Made by a program: the position numbers and the translations under genes | The notes under the pieces: generated by a model | The model's input: the letters and a program-made list of their open reading frames with translations, nothing else | Databases searched by the model: none | Told to the model about the DNA's origin: nothing | Source of the DNA: Runella aurantiaca | GTDB lineage: Bacteria > Bacteroidota > Bacteroidia > Cytophagales > Spirosomataceae | Assembly (NCBI RefSeq): GCF_003339505.1 | Contig: NZ_QPIW01000008.1 | Location: forward strand, 1 to 64,000 | Direction of reading: 5' to 3' | Length of the DNA stretch: 64,000 nucleotides | Shown here: positions 8,077 through 16,848 of the stretch, piece by piece | How positions within the stretch are numbered: position 1 is the first letter of the stretch | Layout of the letters: each line of letters begins with the position of its first letter

Positions 8077-8164
8077 TGAGCGGATAATTGGCGATGCTGC
8101 TAGGTAGTGCATTGGATGAATAACATAAGTAACAACGCTGCCGAGGCGGGTTTTCGTTTTCAGG

Positions 8165-8201
8165 AAAAAAAATATACACCAACGTTCAGTCGGTGTATAT
8201 T
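8165..8201 (-). terminator. Probable terminator of the PD40-OmpA gene
   Basis: On the minus strand AATATACACC pairs with GGTGTATATT (8171-8201) and is followed by a run of T (8165-8170). It lies 43 bases after the stop of the OmpA-like gene at 8244. Confidence 0.65.
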
Positions 8202-8243
8202 GATGTAAAACGTAAAAGCGAAGGCTAAACTATTTAGAAACAG

Positions 8244-10253
8244 TTATATTTTTATAATGGAAAACTCTACGCGTCGGTTTTGTTTGCGACTTTCTTCGCT
8301 GGTATTCGGGGCTACGGGGCGGGTGGGGCCGTAGCCTTTGGTTTGGATGCGTGTTGCGTTGATATTTTTAGTGGTCAAGTACCGTTTTACCTCTTCCACC
8401 CGGTCTTTAGACAATTGGACGTTGGCTTCAAAATTACCCACGTTGTCGGTATGGCCTTCGAGCAGAATTTCCATGCTGCTGTTTTCGGTCATCATTTGCG
8501 CAATGCGGTCTAGTTCGGGCAAAGATGAGGGTAGAAGGTCAAACTTACTTTGGGCAAAACGTATGGTGTTGAGGGTTATTTTTTGGCCAATTTCGATGGG
8601 GGTCAAAACGATTTCGCGACGGATTTCGCGGTATTGTTTTTCTTTCGTCAAATCCACTATTGTACCTGCTGCTTGGTAGCCTTTCCGCTGCGCCGTGAGA
8701 CCGTACTGTTTTTGGGTATCCAACACAATTTTAAAATCACCCACGGCGGGGTCATAGTCAATGCGCTGGGGCGGTTGTTTTTGGTCCAAATCTTCCACAA
8801 TCACTTCGGCGGCCACGGTCTGTTTGGTCTTTTGGTCAATCACGCTGCCCTGAAGCATAACCGTGGGGATAGGCCGCACAGATTCGGGTAGTTTTATCCG
8901 AAAAATGTCAAATTCACCCAGCGAGTTTTCGGAAGAACAGAAATATGCATACGCTCCCGAGGCAGGAATGGTAAAATGAGCTTCGTAATCAGAAGTGTTG
9001 AAAGCAGGCCCCAAATTTTCAGGCTCCGACCATTGGGTCCAACTATCGTCTAGCCGACGGCTTACGTAAATATCCATCTCTCCGTAACCACTGCGGCCGT
9101 TGGAGGTAAAGTATAAACTCTTATTATCGGTAGCCAAAAAGGGCGTAAATTCGTCATCGGCGGTATTAATACTGGCACCCATATTGGTAGGGGCTGACCA
9201 CGTCCCGTTGGTTTGCAGAAAAGAAACATAGAGGTCGGCACCGCCTTTGGTATTGGCATCTTGCAAAGACAAGACCATCACTTTTCCGTTGGGACTGATA
9301 TAAAAACCCGAAAAGGGATGTTCATTTACATAGCTTTGAAGGCGCACTTCCTGCGGGAAAGTCCAGCCGTTTCGATTTTTACGGCTGACTGATACCCCCT
9401 TGGACAGCGTACCGTCGGGGCGGTAAATATTCATCAGTAAAGCTGTGCGGTCGTCGGGAGAAATATAACAAATGGAATTTTCCCGAATGTTGTTGACGGG
9501 AGTGCCCATGTTACGGGCCTTTTGCCATACACCGTCTTTTTCTTCCGCAAACCATACATCATAATCTTCGCTGTTTTTTAGATTTTCGGGATGGTCAAAG
9601 CGGGTAAAATAAATGGTTTTGCCGTCAGGAGAAATAACGGGAGCAACCTCGTTTGCTTTAGAGTTGACATTGGCTCCGAGGTTTTCTTTTTTCAGTTCTT
9701 TTGGAACATTTTTTGCCAAATTAATGGATGCTTCAATGGGGGTTTCAGAGGCTGAAATGGCAACGGCATCAATTTCATTCCAATCTTTAACGCGCTTCGT
9801 ATCGAGCACTATTTTCAGCGAAGCCACCTTGTATTCGGTGAGTTTGGGGAGCCAAACCCGCAACATCCCCGCGTTGCGTTGGGTAGTTTCAGGTTTGCTG
9901 GTGTAGATATTGTATTCTTTGTTTTGGGAATCGTAGGCAAAAATAGTGGTGATGCATCCTGCTCCGAAATTCTCTGCAATGGCAATTTGCCGAATGGAAA
10001 GCGGTGTTTCAAAACCTACTTTTATCCATTCCATGCCATTGTCGGGTTGTTCGGGCCGCCAGGCAGTAGCACCCGTTTCGCCTTGGGGCAGTTTATTGGG
10101 TTTTCCCAACACCTGAACGGCGCGGTATTGTTGGCCGTTGCCAGCCGTATATTCAGAGGAAACGCCGACTATTTTCGAGGCCCATTGTTCGTTTTGGGCA
10201 GATGCCCAAAAGGCCGTAATTATTAAGAGAAAACACTGAATCAGAATACGCAT
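8244..10253 (-). CDS. OmpA-family protein with PD40 propeller repeats
   Basis: A 669-residue envelope protein. Residues 1-19 form a signal peptide (ending FWASAQ). A discoidin-like N-domain (about 20-170) is followed by WD40-like PD40 propeller blades (APVISPDGKTIYFTRFD, PFSGFYISPNGKVMVLS, TPFLATDNKSLYFTSNG). A short carboxypeptidase-regulatory-like segment (about 470-550) leads to a C-terminal OmpA domain with the peptidoglycan-binding motif EILLEGHTDNVGNFEANVQLSKDR and RRVEFSI. The domain order resembles PorE-type and related periplasmic proteins that tether outer-membrane assemblies, including type IX secretion parts, to peptidoglycan. The specific role is not shown. Confidence 0.88.
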   Translation of the reverse strand: MRILIQCFLLIITAFWASAQNEQWASKIVGVSSEYTAGNGQQYRAVQVLGKPNKLPQGETGATAWRPEQPDNGMEWIKVGFETPLSIRQIAIAENFGAGCITTIFAYDSQNKEYNIYTSKPETTQRNAGMLRVWLPKLTEYKVASLKIVLDTKRVKDWNEIDAVAISASETPIEASINLAKNVPKELKKENLGANVNSKANEVAPVISPDGKTIYFTRFDHPENLKNSEDYDVWFAEEKDGVWQKARNMGTPVNNIRENSICYISPDDRTALLMNIYRPDGTLSKGVSVSRKNRNGWTFPQEVRLQSYVNEHPFSGFYISPNGKVMVLSLQDANTKGGADLYVSFLQTNGTWSAPTNMGASINTADDEFTPFLATDNKSLYFTSNGRSGYGEMDIYVSRRLDDSWTQWSEPENLGPAFNTSDYEAHFTIPASGAYAYFCSSENSLGEFDIFRIKLPESVRPIPTVMLQGSVIDQKTKQTVAAEVIVEDLDQKQPPQRIDYDPAVGDFKIVLDTQKQYGLTAQRKGYQAAGTIVDLTKEKQYREIRREIVLTPIEIGQKITLNTIRFAQSKFDLLPSSLPELDRIAQMMTENSSMEILLEGHTDNVGNFEANVQLSKDRVEEVKRYLTTKNINATRIQTKGYGPTRPVAPNTSEESRKQNRRVEFSIIKI

Positions 10254-10288
10254 AGCAACACTTTTTTTTCAGTCTTGCATTATTCGTG

Positions 10289-10350
10289 CCAATCGCCCCC
10301 TTATTCAGTTTAATTTTCACAAAGCGAATAAGGGTAAAAAGGCTGATTGG
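10289..10350. repeat. Nested inverted repeat upstream of the OmpA-like gene
   Basis: CCAATC/GATTGG (10289-10294, 10345-10350) encloses CCCTTATTC/GAATAAGGG (10298-10306, 10326-10334). It lies between the Atl-like gene and the OmpA-like gene, both on the minus strand. It may end the upstream operon, but no T-run follows directly. Confidence 0.45.
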
Positions 10351-10364
10351 TAGGTTTTTTAGGA

Positions 10365-10694
10365 TTATAAAAGTTCAGCAGAAGGATCCCAGTAGACGTT
10401 TTTGAAATTCTTGATTTTGTCATTTTCTACCCCGATTCCTTCTCGTTCCAAAAGCTCCTGCATGGCCGTTGGTGACCCAAAAAAATGCTTCCCCGAGAGA
10501 ATGCCATTTCGATTTACGACTCGGTGTGCGGGGACGTCGGGCATTCCGTGGCAGGCGTTCATGGCCCAGCCTACCATTCGAGCACTCAATTTAGAACCCA
10601 AAAACTTTGCAATACTGCCATACGACGTCACGCGTCCCACGGGTATCTGTCGAACTACGTCGTAGACATCATCAAAGAAGTTTTTAGATTCCAA
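10365..10694 (-). CDS. Alkyltransferase-like (Atl) DNA-binding protein
   Basis: A 109-residue member of the O6-alkylguanine DNA alkyltransferase C-terminal family: IPVGRVTSYGSIAKFLG, the helix-turn-helix region SARMVGWAMNACHG and the active-site loop VPAHRVVNRNGILSGK. The acceptor cysteine of the PCHR motif is replaced by alanine (PAHR). Such proteins cannot transfer the alkyl group; they bind alkylated guanine and hand it to nucleotide excision repair (known for Atl proteins). No ATG is available; the start is probably TTG 10692-10694. It is the last gene of a four-gene minus-strand operon. Confidence 0.88.
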   Translation of the reverse strand: MESKNFFDDVYDVVRQIPVGRVTSYGSIAKFLGSKLSARMVGWAMNACHGMPDVPAHRVVNRNGILSGKHFFGSPTAMQELLEREGIGVENDKIKNFKNVYWDPSAELL

Positions 10695-10726
10695 CGGTTT
10701 AATTATCCGATTTTGAAGATGTAAGG

Positions 10727-11290
10727 TTACTGGTTCTCAATTTTATTGACCAATTCTTCGTACCATGCACTGCCGTACTTGGTGATGAGTGGGTCTTTCA
10801 GAAACTTATAAATCGGCACGCCTAACTCGCGTCCGTTGTGGCAGGCGGGGTTGCAAATATGCCAGCGGTCGTAGTTGAGCGCGTCAAAATGGTCATATTT
10901 AGTAACCCGAATGGGATAAAGATAACAGGAAATGGGTTTCCGAAAGTTAATTTTTCCGTCCAGAAAAGCCTGTTCAATACCGCATTTTAGAATTCCTTTT
11001 TTGTCGTATATCGCGTAGGCGCATTCTTTGCCATTGACCGTGGTCGTAACATAGTCGCCATCTAAATCTTGTTCGTAAAGACCGTTTTTTTCAATGGCTT
11101 CAATGCCTTTTTTGTTTAAATAGGGCTTTACGTGAGGATAAACTTCTTCAAGTAGCGCCAATTCATCCTGCTCAAGGGGAGCGCCCAAGTCACCTTCCAC
11201 ACAGCAAGCACCTTTGCATTTGGACAATTCACAAACGAAAAAATGGTCAGCTATATCGTCGCTGATAACGGTATTATCAATTACTATCAT
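10727..11290 (-). CDS. DUF3109 family cysteine-rich protein
   Basis: A 187-residue protein with the YkgJ/DUF3109 signature: [23 protein letters not shown] near residues 23-45, later cysteines in [22 protein letters not shown], and [31 protein letters not shown]. The conserved cysteines suggest zinc or iron-sulfur binding, and the biochemical role of the family is unknown. Its ATG overlaps the stop of the transglycosylase gene by four bases (11287-11290), indicating translational coupling within the operon 14147 to 10365. Confidence 0.85.
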   Translation of the reverse strand: MIVIDNTVISDDIADHFFVCELSKCKGACCVEGDLGAPLEQDELALLEEVYPHVKPYLNKKGIEAIEKNGLYEQDLDGDYVTTTVNGKECAYAIYDKKGILKCGIEQAFLDGKINFRKPISCYLYPIRVTKYDHFDALNYDRWHICNPACHNGRELGVPIYKFLKDPLITKYGSAWYEELVNKIENQ

Positions 11291-13485
11291 TGTTTTTTAA
11301 TCTTGAGTTGTTGCCCGAGTTTCACTCCTGTATCTGGCAACCCGTTCCATTCTTTGATTTGATCTACTTTGACTCCGTATTTTTGAGAAATGCTAAACAT
11401 TGTTTCGCCTTGGGCTACGGTATGATTCGTAAACTCTTCAGCTTTAGGTTGTTGAGTGAGCGTGTCGCCTACGGGGCGAATGGTTAGTTTTTGGCCGCGC
11501 AGCAGCTTTGCATCCTGCGGGAGATTATTCCAGTATAAAATATCGTTGACGGTCACGTCATACATCTTTGAGATACTGTAAAAAGTTTGGCCCGGTTCTA
11601 CTACGTGTTTAATGACTTTTCCGCTTGCTGCTGGTGCTGAAGGTGGCGTCGACGTTTTTGGTTTAGGCGTTTCGGTTTTGGTCGTTACAATAGGCGCTTC
11701 TTTCACCGTTTCTTTAGGTGTAGTAGGAGGAGTTGTATTCTTAACTACTGGTTGCTGTTTTGCGGTTGTCTGCGGTGCGGGTTGGGTAGCGGCGGTTTTG
11801 TTGGCTGGTTTGTTGGTCGAAGTTTGTCTCACCGGTTCATCGTCGTTGATAATCACCACCCTGTCGTCATCATTTGGGTTAAAAGAAGGTGCTCTTTTAT
11901 TGGGCTTGGTGGGTTGTGCCGTTGTTGAGGTGCCTTGCTTAGGCAGACTGGCGGCATCCGTTACTTCGACCCCACCCAATGTTGATTCGTTGGCCGTAGA
12001 CTTGGTAGGGGGTGGGGTATCGGCCATCTTGGGCGTGTAAACTTTACGCTCAGATGGATTTTGCGGTATTTTGTTGGAAGCAGTCGGAGTTGCACTTTCT
12101 CGGGTATTCTCCTGCGCGGCAGGACGAGGCTGTGATTTTCCACTGCCCGGAACCCACTCATCCTGCGGCATATCTACGACTTCAACTGGGGTGTTGCGGG
12201 GCCGTTTTTTTGTTAGCCAAAGCACTCGGCCTGTTTGTGGGCGTTGATTACGATTGTCGATGCGGTTGTTTTTGACAATGTATTTTAATCGAATTCCGTA
12301 CACTTGCGAAACTTTCCAAAGCGACTCGCCTTCCCGAACGGTGTGGAAAGGAACAACGGCACGTTTGCCTTTTTTGGCTAAGTAATAAACGTCTCCTGGA
12401 ACAATGGGGTCACGCTCCGACATTTCGTTGTACCGTAAAAAACTGCTGAAACTAATTTTTGCCTTTCTGGCCAACGATTCCACATTGTCATTGCCTCCCG
12501 CCATAATGCCCGGCAAGCCATTTATTTCATACAACAATAAGTCATTGCTGTAGCCTTCGGCGCGGACTAAGACTGGGAAACCAATGTCTTTTTGGGCGAA
12601 ATTATCGCGCTGGTTAGGCTTTTGAACCGCCGAGAGGCGAGTACGGGTGGCAGAAAGCTGCTCGCTGTTTGCAGGAACAATCAGTGTATAATCTCGGTCA
12701 GTCGGAATTTCGTTGGCATTGAGCCAGCGGTTTTCGTTGCGCAAAGTGGCTTCGTCGATGCTTAGCTCCGAGGCAATATCCCGTAAGGTTCGGCCTTTGG
12801 CCTGCGTATATTCGAGCAATACCGTTTGAATAGGAGATTGATAACGGTCAATGGCGGATTCAACCGCGATTTTATGCGCAAAAAAACGCAAAATATAACG
12901 GTCTGATTTACCGTCTAATGTAACTTCCTTGGCATACGACCATTCGCTGGGAATGTTTTTGCTGATTCCTCCTGCGCCCAAATAATAAGAGTACAATGAA
13001 GCAACCCAGTTGTTGAACTGTGTATTGCTTTTTTTGAGGTAGCGCGCCGCTGCCCGGGTAGAAGCGGTAATGTTTTTGCGCTCATCAATCATGTCGTCAA
13101 CGCGTAGACCGTAATCAACGGCGGTTTCTTTTTTGAATTGCCAAAATCCAACGGCATTGGAGGCGGAAACGGCATCGGGTTGAAGGCCACTTTCCTGCAA
13201 GGCCAAAAATTTAAAATCGGTGGGAATATTTTCGTCAATCAAAATCCCTTCAATGAGGGGAAAATACATCACGCAACGGTCGAGCTTGGACTCCCAATAC
13301 TTGCGGTTGCCGAGGAGCGCTTTCACGTCTGATTGGATGATGGCTCGGGCATCATCGTCAATCTTAACGTTCATTCCAGCAAAGCCTACGCTGGATGGAA
13401 CCGTAGGAACGGCAGGTGCCTGCGCCAAGATGGCGGAGATGGCAAAGAAAGAAATGAAGGTGATGAGGGTTAAGGTACGTTTCAT
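11287..13485 (-). CDS. Lytic transglycosylase with LysM domains (MltD-like)
   Basis: A 732-residue envelope enzyme from ATG 13483-13485 ([22 protein letters not shown], signal peptide). Residues about 70-230 form an SLT domain: [25 protein letters not shown] contains the catalytic glutamate of ALQES and the GxxxFWQF signature, fitting cleavage of peptidoglycan to 1,6-anhydroMurNAc products. A LysM-like [18 protein letters not shown] is followed by a proline/threonine-rich linker (about 460-620) and two C-terminal LysM domains ([36 protein letters not shown]). The upstream extension to 13518 would overlap the methyltransferase stop and lacks support. It is the second gene of the operon. Confidence 0.93.
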   Translation of the reverse strand: MKRTLTLITFISFFAISAILAQAPAVPTVPSSVGFAGMNVKIDDDARAIIQSDVKALLGNRKYWESKLDRCVMYFPLIEGILIDENIPTDFKFLALQESGLQPDAVSASNAVGFWQFKKETAVDYGLRVDDMIDERKNITASTRAAARYLKKSNTQFNNWVASLYSYYLGAGGISKNIPSEWSYAKEVTLDGKSDRYILRFFAHKIAVESAIDRYQSPIQTVLLEYTQAKGRTLRDIASELSIDEATLRNENRWLNANEIPTDRDYTLIVPANSEQLSATRTRLSAVQKPNQRDNFAQKDIGFPVLVRAEGYSNDLLLYEINGLPGIMAGGNDNVESLARKAKISFSSFLRYNEMSERDPIVPGDVYYLAKKGKRAVVPFHTVREGESLWKVSQVYGIRLKYIVKNNRIDNRNQRPQTGRVLWLTKKRPRNTPVEVVDMPQDEWVPGSGKSQPRPAAQENTRESATPTASNKIPQNPSERKVYTPKMADTPPPTKSTANESTLGGVEVTDAASLPKQGTSTTAQPTKPNKRAPSFNPNDDDRVVIINDDEPVRQTSTNKPANKTAATQPAPQTTAKQQPVVKNTTPPTTPKETVKEAPIVTTKTETPKPKTSTPPSAPAASGKVIKHVVEPGQTFYSISKMYDVTVNDILYWNNLPQDAKLLRGQKLTIRPVGDTLTQQPKAEEFTNHTVAQGETMFSISQKYGVKVDQIKEWNGLPDTGVKLGQQLKIKKQ

Positions 13486-13505
13486 TGCTTTGGAATCGCT
13501 AAAAG

Positions 13506-14147
13506 TTAATGTTTCCACACGATTAATAGTCCGTCTCGAACTGGCAGCAGCACATTGCTCACCCGCGGGTCATTGTGGAGTTTCTGATTAAAGTCTAAAA
13601 GGGCCTGAGTATCCTTATCTATTCGCTTGTCCGACTGAACAATTTTTCCGCTCCAAAGGACATTGTCGGCGATGATGACTCCGCCCGGACGGACTTTGTC
13701 AAACACCAAATCGTAGTACAAACCGTAATTGAGTTTATCCGCATCGATAAAGACGAGGTCAAAGGTCTCGTTCAAGGTGGGTATAAGCGTAGCGGCATTG
13801 GCAATGCGGAAATCAATTTTGTGTCCGAGGGGAGATTGGTCAAAAAAAGACCGTACAAACGATTCTAGTTCTTCGTTGACGTCAATGGTCGTCAAAATGC
13901 CATCTTCGGTCAATCCCTCGGCCAAACATAAGGCTGAATACCCCGTATAGGTGCCGATTTCCAAGATTCGACGCGGTCGAAGCATGGTCGAAAACAACGA
14001 CAAAAGACGGCCCTGCAAATGTCCCGAAAGCATTCGAGATTGAAGTACTTTCGCGTGGGTTTCCCGGTTGAGTTGCGCCAGTAAGGGGCTTTCGGCTGAC
14101 GTATGGGCCAGCGCGTATGCTTCTATGGCTGCAGGAATAAAATCCAT
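13506..14147 (-). CDS. Class I SAM-dependent O-methyltransferase
   Basis: A 213-residue methyltransferase of the COG4122/caffeoyl-CoA O-methyltransferase type. Motif I is ILEIGTYTGYSALCLAEGL (about residues 59-77); later come TIDVNEE, the metal/substrate segment FDLVFIDADKLNYGLYYDL and GGVIIADNVLWSGKI. The acceptor substrate is unknown; small catechol-like compounds are usual for the family. It is the first gene of an operon with the LysM transglycosylase (20-bp gap), DUF3109 and Atl genes. A -7-like TATATTTG lies just upstream on the minus strand. Confidence 0.92.
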   Translation of the reverse strand: MDFIPAAIEAYALAHTSAESPLLAQLNRETHAKVLQSRMLSGHLQGRLLSLFSTMLRPRRILEIGTYTGYSALCLAEGLTEDGILTTIDVNEELESFVRSFFDQSPLGHKIDFRIANAATLIPTLNETFDLVFIDADKLNYGLYYDLVFDKVRPGGVIIADNVLWSGKIVQSDKRIDKDTQALLDFNQKLHNDPRVSNVLLPVRDGLLIVWKH

Positions 14148-14178
14148 TCAGTGAGTGTTATTTCAACAAATATAAACG

Positions 14179-14214
14179 AAAAAACGGCTAAAAAGATATA
14201 CTTGGGCCGTTTTT
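14179..14214 (-). terminator. Terminator of the M16 peptidase gene
   Basis: On the minus strand AAAAACGGC (14206-14214) pairs with GCCGTTTTT (14180-14188) around a 17-nt loop, and the downstream arm runs into a T-tract. It lies 67 bases after the stop at 14281. Confidence 0.6.
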
Positions 14215-14280
14215 ATCGCTTAAAATGCTTCTTTACAGTTACTTATTTGGAATATATTTTATCGTTGATTCTCTCGTTCG

Positions 14281-15519
14281 TTACTCACTTTCTGGAACAA
14301 AGGTCAGGGTGCTCCACTGACTTTCGTCAAACATTTCTTGGGCAATATCTTGCAATTGCGGAGCCGTTACCGCATCAATCTCGGCAAATATTTCCTGTAA
14401 TGAATCTACCTTGCCCGTATCCAGAATGCTCTTGGCCATCATCAGCATGAAGCTCTGATTACCTTCTTCCGACATGGCGAGTTGGCCCATCAACTGCTCT
14501 TTCAAATTGCGCAACTGAATTGTTGAAAGCGGTTTTTCGCGTAGCAGGCGAAGTTCCCGATTTACGAGTTGCATGGCACGCTCCAGGTTGGTAGGCTCCG
14601 TACCAAAGAAAACACCCAGAAAACCCGTATCCAAAAATGGCGCATAATTGGCCTCAATGGAATAAACCAACCCGTATTTCTCGCGCAAAGTCATGTTGAA
14701 GCGGGAGTTCATGCCTGGCCCACCAAGCAAGTTGACAAGCATAAAAAACGGCAAGCGCTTCTCATCCATCAGCGCGTAGGCTGGGCGACCCATGGCCACC
14801 TGCGCCTGCGTCATGCCACGGGGCGTTTGGATGATTTGAGGTACATAAATTTCGGGCGACGTACGTACTCGCTGCGTGGTGCAATGAGGCAAGTCGTAGA
14901 GGTATTTCTCGGCCTGTTTTACGGCTTTCTTAAAGGGTAAATTGCTCACCAACGAAACCACAATGCGCTCAGTATCAAGGTTGGCTGCGATAAAAGATTG
15001 CAAATCATTGCGCCCAAAAGAGCGTACCGTTTCCGACGTTCCAAGGATATTTTTACCCAGTTGGTGATTTTGAAAAACTACTTCATCAAATTCATCCTGA
15101 ATGGCATCTTCGGGCGAATCGTGATACATCGCCATTTCTTCCAATATCACTCCCCGCTCTTTCTCGATTTGTTTTTCGGGAAAAATAGAATGAAACGAAA
15201 TATCAGAAAGCAACTCAATCGCTTTGTCGCTGTGCGATGCGAGCAGCGAGGCGTGAAAGCAGATTTTTTCCTTGGTCGTGTAGGCATTCAGCTCCCCGCC
15301 AACGGTTTCGAGACGATTAATGATGTGGTATGATTTACGTTTTTGGGTGCCTTTGAAGGCCATGTGTTCCCAAAAATGCGCTAAACCTTGCTGATACGGC
15401 AGCTCATCGCGGCTACCGATGTCGAGCATGATGCCCCAGTGGGCAATCTGAGTATGAGGTACTTGTTTGTGTACGACACGGATGCCATTGGGCAGCGTGT
15501 GTAAGTTATATTCTTCCAT
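14281..15519 (-). CDS. M16 family zinc peptidase
   Basis: A 412-residue inverzincin. HFWEHMAFKGT supplies the inverted HxxEH zinc/catalytic motif (about residues 47-51), and the distal glutamate is in ERGVILEEMAMYHDSPED. Then comes the C-terminal M16 half with the RxxxY-like segment LREKYGLVYSIEANY. Length fits single-chain bacterial PqqL/YmxG-type processing peptidases. No signal peptide, so it is cytoplasmic. The ATG at 15517-15519 gives the usual start EEYNLHTLPNGIRVVHK. A -7 box TATCTTTG is at 15540-15547; the divergent trmH-like gene shares the intergenic region. Confidence 0.93.
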   Translation of the reverse strand: MEEYNLHTLPNGIRVVHKQVPHTQIAHWGIMLDIGSRDELPYQQGLAHFWEHMAFKGTQKRKSYHIINRLETVGGELNAYTTKEKICFHASLLASHSDKAIELLSDISFHSIFPEKQIEKERGVILEEMAMYHDSPEDAIQDEFDEVVFQNHQLGKNILGTSETVRSFGRNDLQSFIAANLDTERIVVSLVSNLPFKKAVKQAEKYLYDLPHCTTQRVRTSPEIYVPQIIQTPRGMTQAQVAMGRPAYALMDEKRLPFFMLVNLLGGPGMNSRFNMTLREKYGLVYSIEANYAPFLDTGFLGVFFGTEPTNLERAMQLVNRELRLLREKPLSTIQLRNLKEQLMGQLAMSEEGNQSFMLMMAKSILDTGKVDSLQEIFAEIDAVTAPQLQDIAQEMFDESQWSTLTFVPESE

Positions 15520-15634
15520 TCGTAAGTTTTGTCACTATACAAAGATAACAGTTTTTGGTGGATAGAGGTTTCAGACGTCTATATTCCCACTATTTTTGCG
15601 TTCATAAAGGTCTATTTTAATCTGTCAATTTGTA

Positions 15635-16177
15635 ATGATTTCTCCGCGTAAAGTATCAATGGAAGAGCTTAATCGCCTTTCTGCCGATGAATACCTGCTT
15701 GCTCCAAAACATTCCTTTGTCTTTGTGCTGGATGATATTCGCAGTTTAAACAATGTCGGTTCGGTGTTTCGAACCTCTGATGCCTTCCGGGCGGAGAAAA
15801 TCTACCTTTGTGGATTGACGGGTACGCCTCCTCACCGCGATATTACCAAAACGGCCTTGGGGGCAGATACAACGGTGGTGTGGGAACATGTGCTAGATGT
15901 GTTGGACTTAGTGGCACGATTGAAGGCAGAAGGCTATAAGGTGGTGGCGCTAGAACAAGCGGAAGGAAGTACAAAATTGCAGGATTTTACGCCCGAATTG
16001 AAGCAAAAATATGCATTTGTGCTCGGCAATGAGGTTTTTGGGGTAAATGAAGAAGTGGTAAGCCAAGCCGATATTTGTTTGGAAATTCCCCAATTCGGCA
16101 CTAAACACTCCCTCAACGTATCGGTGAGTGCGGGAATCGTGGCGTGGGATTATGTCTCAAAAATGCTAAAATCTTAA
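15635..16177 (+). CDS. TrmH/SpoU family RNA methyltransferase
   Basis: A 180-residue SPOUT-class 2'-O-ribose methyltransferase. Motif 1 is LDDIRSLNNVGSVFRTSDAF with its catalytic-site asparagine and arginine, motif 2 FVLGNEVFGV, motif 3 IPQFGTKHSLNVSVSAGIVAWD, which together form the knotted SAM site. It lacks the N-terminal substrate-binding extension of RlmB, which suggests a tRNA or minimal SpoU enzyme; the target nucleotide is unknown. A TATTTTTG -7 box lies about 40 bases upstream of the ATG. Confidence 0.93.
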   Translation: MISPRKVSMEELNRLSADEYLLAPKHSFVFVLDDIRSLNNVGSVFRTSDAFRAEKIYLCGLTGTPPHRDITKTALGADTTVVWEHVLDVLDLVARLKAEGYKVVALEQAEGSTKLQDFTPELKQKYAFVLGNEVFGVNEEVVSQADICLEIPQFGTKHSLNVSVSAGIVAWDYVSKMLKS

Positions 16178-16271
16178 CATAAAAATAACCTGAAATTTTT
16201 GTTTTAACGGAAATTTAGTTATGTATTTGTAGATTTTTTACTTTACAATAAAACACAATCTCGAAATCCCC

Positions 16272-16847
16272 ATGAAATCAGAAAAGAAAAAAGCCTCAAG
16301 CGAAATTGCCCAAAAAATTGCTGCCGTCGTTGTGGGGGAAACTGTTTCTAAAAAAATAGCTAAAGCGGTCAAAAAAGCAGCTGAAAAACTGGCTAAGAAA
16401 TTAGATAAAATTAAGAAAAAGGAGGCGAAAGCAAAAGAAGAAGAGGCAAAAGATGCAGCAAAAAAAACAAAAAAAGCCGCCGAAAAACTAGCAAAAGAAG
16501 CTGAAAAAGCTGCTAAAAAAGCAGATAAAGGCAAGAAATCAGATAAAGATAAAAAAGCCGATAAAGATAAGAAGTCTGATAAGGACAAGAAGGCTGATAA
16601 GGATAAAAAAGATAAAAAAAAGGATGAAGGTGACAAAAAAGATAATTCATCAAAAAAAACGCATCATGAAGTAAAAGAGGTGGCGGTACCCGAAGCGGTT
16701 GAAACTCCTGTTGAAGTGAAACCAGCGCCTATGCCAAAAGCACCCGTTAAAAAAGCCCCAGCAATTCCAGTCAAGCGAGCATACGTTCGCAAGCCAAAAC
16801 CTGAGCCGACAGACACAGCAACTCCTCCTGATACCACTGGCGCTTAA
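16272..16847 (+). CDS. Lysine-rich histone H1-like protein
   Basis: A 191-residue low-complexity protein. Residues 1-90 are an amphipathic lysine/alanine region (AKAVKKAAEKLAKKLDK, KKAAEKLAKEAEKAAKK). Residues about 90-125 are hexapeptide repeats alternating SDKDKK and ADKDKK. The C-terminus is proline/lysine-rich with AYVRKPKPEP. This composition resembles bacterial histone H1-like nucleoid proteins (Hc1-like or the AlgR3 tail), so DNA or RNA binding is plausible but unproven. Its stop is one base from the stop of the convergent nuoI-like gene, whose own tail is also a proline/lysine repeat. Confidence 0.75.
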   Translation: MKSEKKKASSEIAQKIAAVVVGETVSKKIAKAVKKAAEKLAKKLDKIKKKEAKAKEEEAKDAAKKTKKAAEKLAKEAEKAAKKADKGKKSDKDKKADKDKKSDKDKKADKDKKDKKKDEGDKKDNSSKKTHHEVKEVAVPEAVETPVEVKPAPMPKAPVKKAPAIPVKRAYVRKPKPEPTDTATPPDTTGA

Positions 16848-16848
16848 T

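Noticed and set aside
16238-16636. 132-residue Ser/Leu/Phe-rich minus-strand ORF that looks like a membrane protein
   Set aside because: It is the complement of lysine codons in the histone-like gene (AAA/AAG read as TTT/CTT), so the hydrophobicity is artificial.
16500-16640. CRISPR-like or tandem DNA repeat
   Set aside because: The repeats are codon-level (SDKDKK) inside a coding frame with no spacers. No CRISPR array was found anywhere in the window.
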